DNA of 16,911 nucleotides, taken from contig JABDJE010000099.1 of the NCBI GenBank assembly GCA_013002625.1, positions 1 through 16,911 of the forward strand, given 5' to 3'. The DNA is from Saprospiraceae bacterium (GTDB taxonomy: Bacteria > Bacteroidota > Bacteroidia > Chitinophagales > Saprospiraceae). Of this stretch, positions 15,896 to 16,911 are shown piece after piece. Positions within the stretch are counted from its first letter, which is position 1; each line of letters opens with the position of its first letter. The position numbers were made by a program, and so were the translations under genes. Under the pieces are notes generated by a model that was given only the letters and a program-made list of their open reading frames with translations, searched no databases and was not told where the DNA came from.

Positions 15896-16357
15896 TTAAT
15901 TTTCACTTTGAGCTTCTGCTCCCCAAGGCGCTTCCCCCTTGACAGTCAAGCCCATACTTCTTGCCGTCCCTGCTACCATTTTCATAGCAGATTCGATTTT
16001 AAATGCGTTCAAATCAGCCATTTTATCTTCTGCAATAGCTTTGATTTGATCCCATGTTACAGAACCTACCTTCTCTCTATTTGATTCAGGAGATCCTTTT
16101 TTGATTTTAGCAGCTTCTAATAGTTGAACAGCAGCAGGAGATGTTTTGATCACAAAGTCGAATGACTTGTCTTTGAAAACAGTGATCACTACTGGTAATA
16201 AAGTACCTCTTTTATCTTCTGTCTTAGCGTTAAAACGCTTACAGAATTCCATAATGTTCACCCCTTTGGCACCTAATGCTGGACCAACTGGAGGCGATGG
16301 ATTGGCACTTCCACCTCTTACTTGCAACTTAATGAAACCATCAACTTCCTTTGCCAT
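15896..16357 (-). CDS. rplK: 50S ribosomal protein L11
   Basis: L11 binds the GTPase-associated region of 23S rRNA and is the target region for thiopeptide antibiotics; it also supports the stringent-response enzyme RelA. The 153-residue product has the N-terminal domain with the proline-rich ANPSPPVGPALGAKGVNIME (18-37) and the rRNA-binding C-terminal domain (about 72-142), with KTSPAAVQLLEAAKIKKGS and GTARSMGLTVKG (130-141). A short tail, EAPWGAEAQSEN, extends past the usual end. ATG at 16357 lies 21 bases after the nusG stop. That is too short to hold the L1-binding leader known upstream of rplK in E. coli, so such a site would have to be within nusG or absent. Confidence 0.99.
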   Translation of the reverse strand: MAKEVDGFIKLQVRGGSANPSPPVGPALGAKGVNIMEFCKRFNAKTEDKRGTLLPVVITVFKDKSFDFVIKTSPAAVQLLEAAKIKKGSPESNREKVGSVTWDQIKAIAEDKMADLNAFKIESAMKMVAGTARSMGLTVKGEAPWGAEAQSEN

Positions 16358-16378
16358 AAAGCTTTAATTATTAGATAT

Positions 16379-16911
16379 TTATTGTTTTTCGACTTGCATG
16401 AAGTTGAGCTCAACTTCAGTACCACGGCCGAATATTTTCACAATTACTTTTAATTTTTTCTTCTCTTCGTTTACTTCTTTGATATCTCCGACGAATTCAT
16501 TGAATGGACCATCAATTATTTTAACTGTCTCACCGACAATAAATGGTTCAAGCATTGATTCTCCAACCTCTTGAGATTCATCAACTTTTCCAAGCATTCT
16601 ATTGGCTTCACTTTGACGCATTGGTATTGGATTACCTTTACCAAGAAAATGTATCACGTTGGGCACATTAGCTATTGCTTGAATGATTTCGCCAGAAAAT
16701 TTTGACGGATATGCTTCTACAAGAATATAACCTGGAAGAATATTTCTTTCCAGTATTACTTTCTTTCCATTTCTAATCTTATAAACCTTTTCAGAAGGAA
16801 CTAGAATTTGAGTTACAAAGTCGTTCCATTTACGCCTTTGGAGTTCAAGTTCAATATATTCCTTGATCTTCTTTTCTTTGCCACTGATAACCCGCAGTGA
16901 ATACCATCTAG
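16379..16911 (-). CDS. nusG: Transcription termination/antitermination factor NusG, N-terminus cut by window edge
   Basis: NusG binds the beta' clamp of elongating RNA polymerase and links it to Rho or to the ribosome. 176 codons are visible, beginning in frame at 16909 with RWYSLRVISGKEKKIKEYIE; only a few residues before this are likely missing. The NGN domain (visible residues about 1-95) has the conserved RNILPGYILVEA (55-66) and VPNVIHFLG. A linker with RQSEANRMLGKV leads to the C-terminal KOW domain (about 125-176) with VGETVKIIDGPFNEFVG and FGRGTEVELNFMQVEK, ending in QVEKQ. A GTG at 16664-16666 could be called as a start, but it lies inside the NGN domain and is not the true beginning. 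As the first gene seen of the nusG-rplK-rplA-rplJ-rplL-rpoB-rpoC series, its promoter lies outside the window; secE is the expected gene beyond the right edge. Confidence 0.97.
   Translation of the reverse strand, partial: RWYSLRVISGKEKKIKEYIELELQRRKWNDFVTQILVPSEKVYKIRNGKKVILERNILPGYILVEAYPSKFSGEIIQAIANVPNVIHFLGKGNPIPMRQSEANRMLGKVDESQEVGESMLEPFIVGETVKIIDGPFNEFVGDIKEVNEEKKKLKVIVKIFGRGTEVELNFMQVEKQ

Noticed and set aside
16664..16666. GTG as the start of a short 95-codon gene
   Set aside because: The frame continues to 16909 with a clear NusG N-terminal domain, so this is an internal valine codon.
1..16911. Searched for CRISPR repeats, insertion-sequence ends, tRNA genes, toxin-antitoxin or defence genes
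   Set aside because: None was seen. The coding density is taken up by housekeeping genes, the transporter pair, rfbD and one surface protein, and no direct-repeat array or transposase motif is present.

Overview
The window comes from a Bacteroidota chromosome with moderately low G+C. The clearest marker is a 906-residue secreted protein (2483-5203) that ends in the 'type B' type IX secretion (T9SS) / gliding-motility-associated C-terminal domain, which is essentially confined to that phylum. Weak or absent Shine-Dalgarno sequences and several non-ATG starts fit the same assignment. The order within the phylum cannot be fixed from the sequence alone; the N-terminal Ala-Thr-His-Asn-Arg-Ala-Gly-Glu type of mature protein points to a Saprospiria or Cytophagia relative.

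Left part, plus strand (1-5796): five closely packed genes. These are an ABC-transporter ATPase cut by the window edge, its six-helix permease, an RmlD-type dTDP-4-dehydrorhamnose reductase (rfbD), the T9SS-exported multidomain protein, and riboflavin synthase (ribE). Gaps are 7, 1, 39 and -1 bases, so co-transcription is likely, although the functions (export, rhamnose precursor, cell-surface protein, flavin synthesis) do not form one obvious pathway. A strong hairpin at 5788-5821 overlaps the ribE stop codon and lies between convergent ribE and rpoC; it probably terminates both.

Right part, minus strand (5857-16911): the transcription/translation cluster nusG-rplK-rplA-rplJ-rplL-rpoB-rpoC, in transcription order from right to left. 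NusG lacks only a few N-terminal residues because of the window edge. RpoB and RpoC are full length, with intact catalytic and zinc motifs. All spacers in this cluster are short (19-70 bases) except the 160-base rplL-rpoB gap. That gap holds a 12-pair stem-loop and a perfect 18-bp AT-rich palindrome, and is the most likely place for uncoupling RNA polymerase from ribosomal-protein expression.

There is no mobile element, CRISPR array, tRNA, rRNA or defence island here, and no gene-free stretch above 300 bases. Most of the window is ordinary housekeeping sequence. I found no convincing undescribed multi-gene system; the items worth a second look are the structured rplL-rpoB spacer, a related motif in the rplJ-rplL spacer, and the coupling of ribE to a surface-protein gene.
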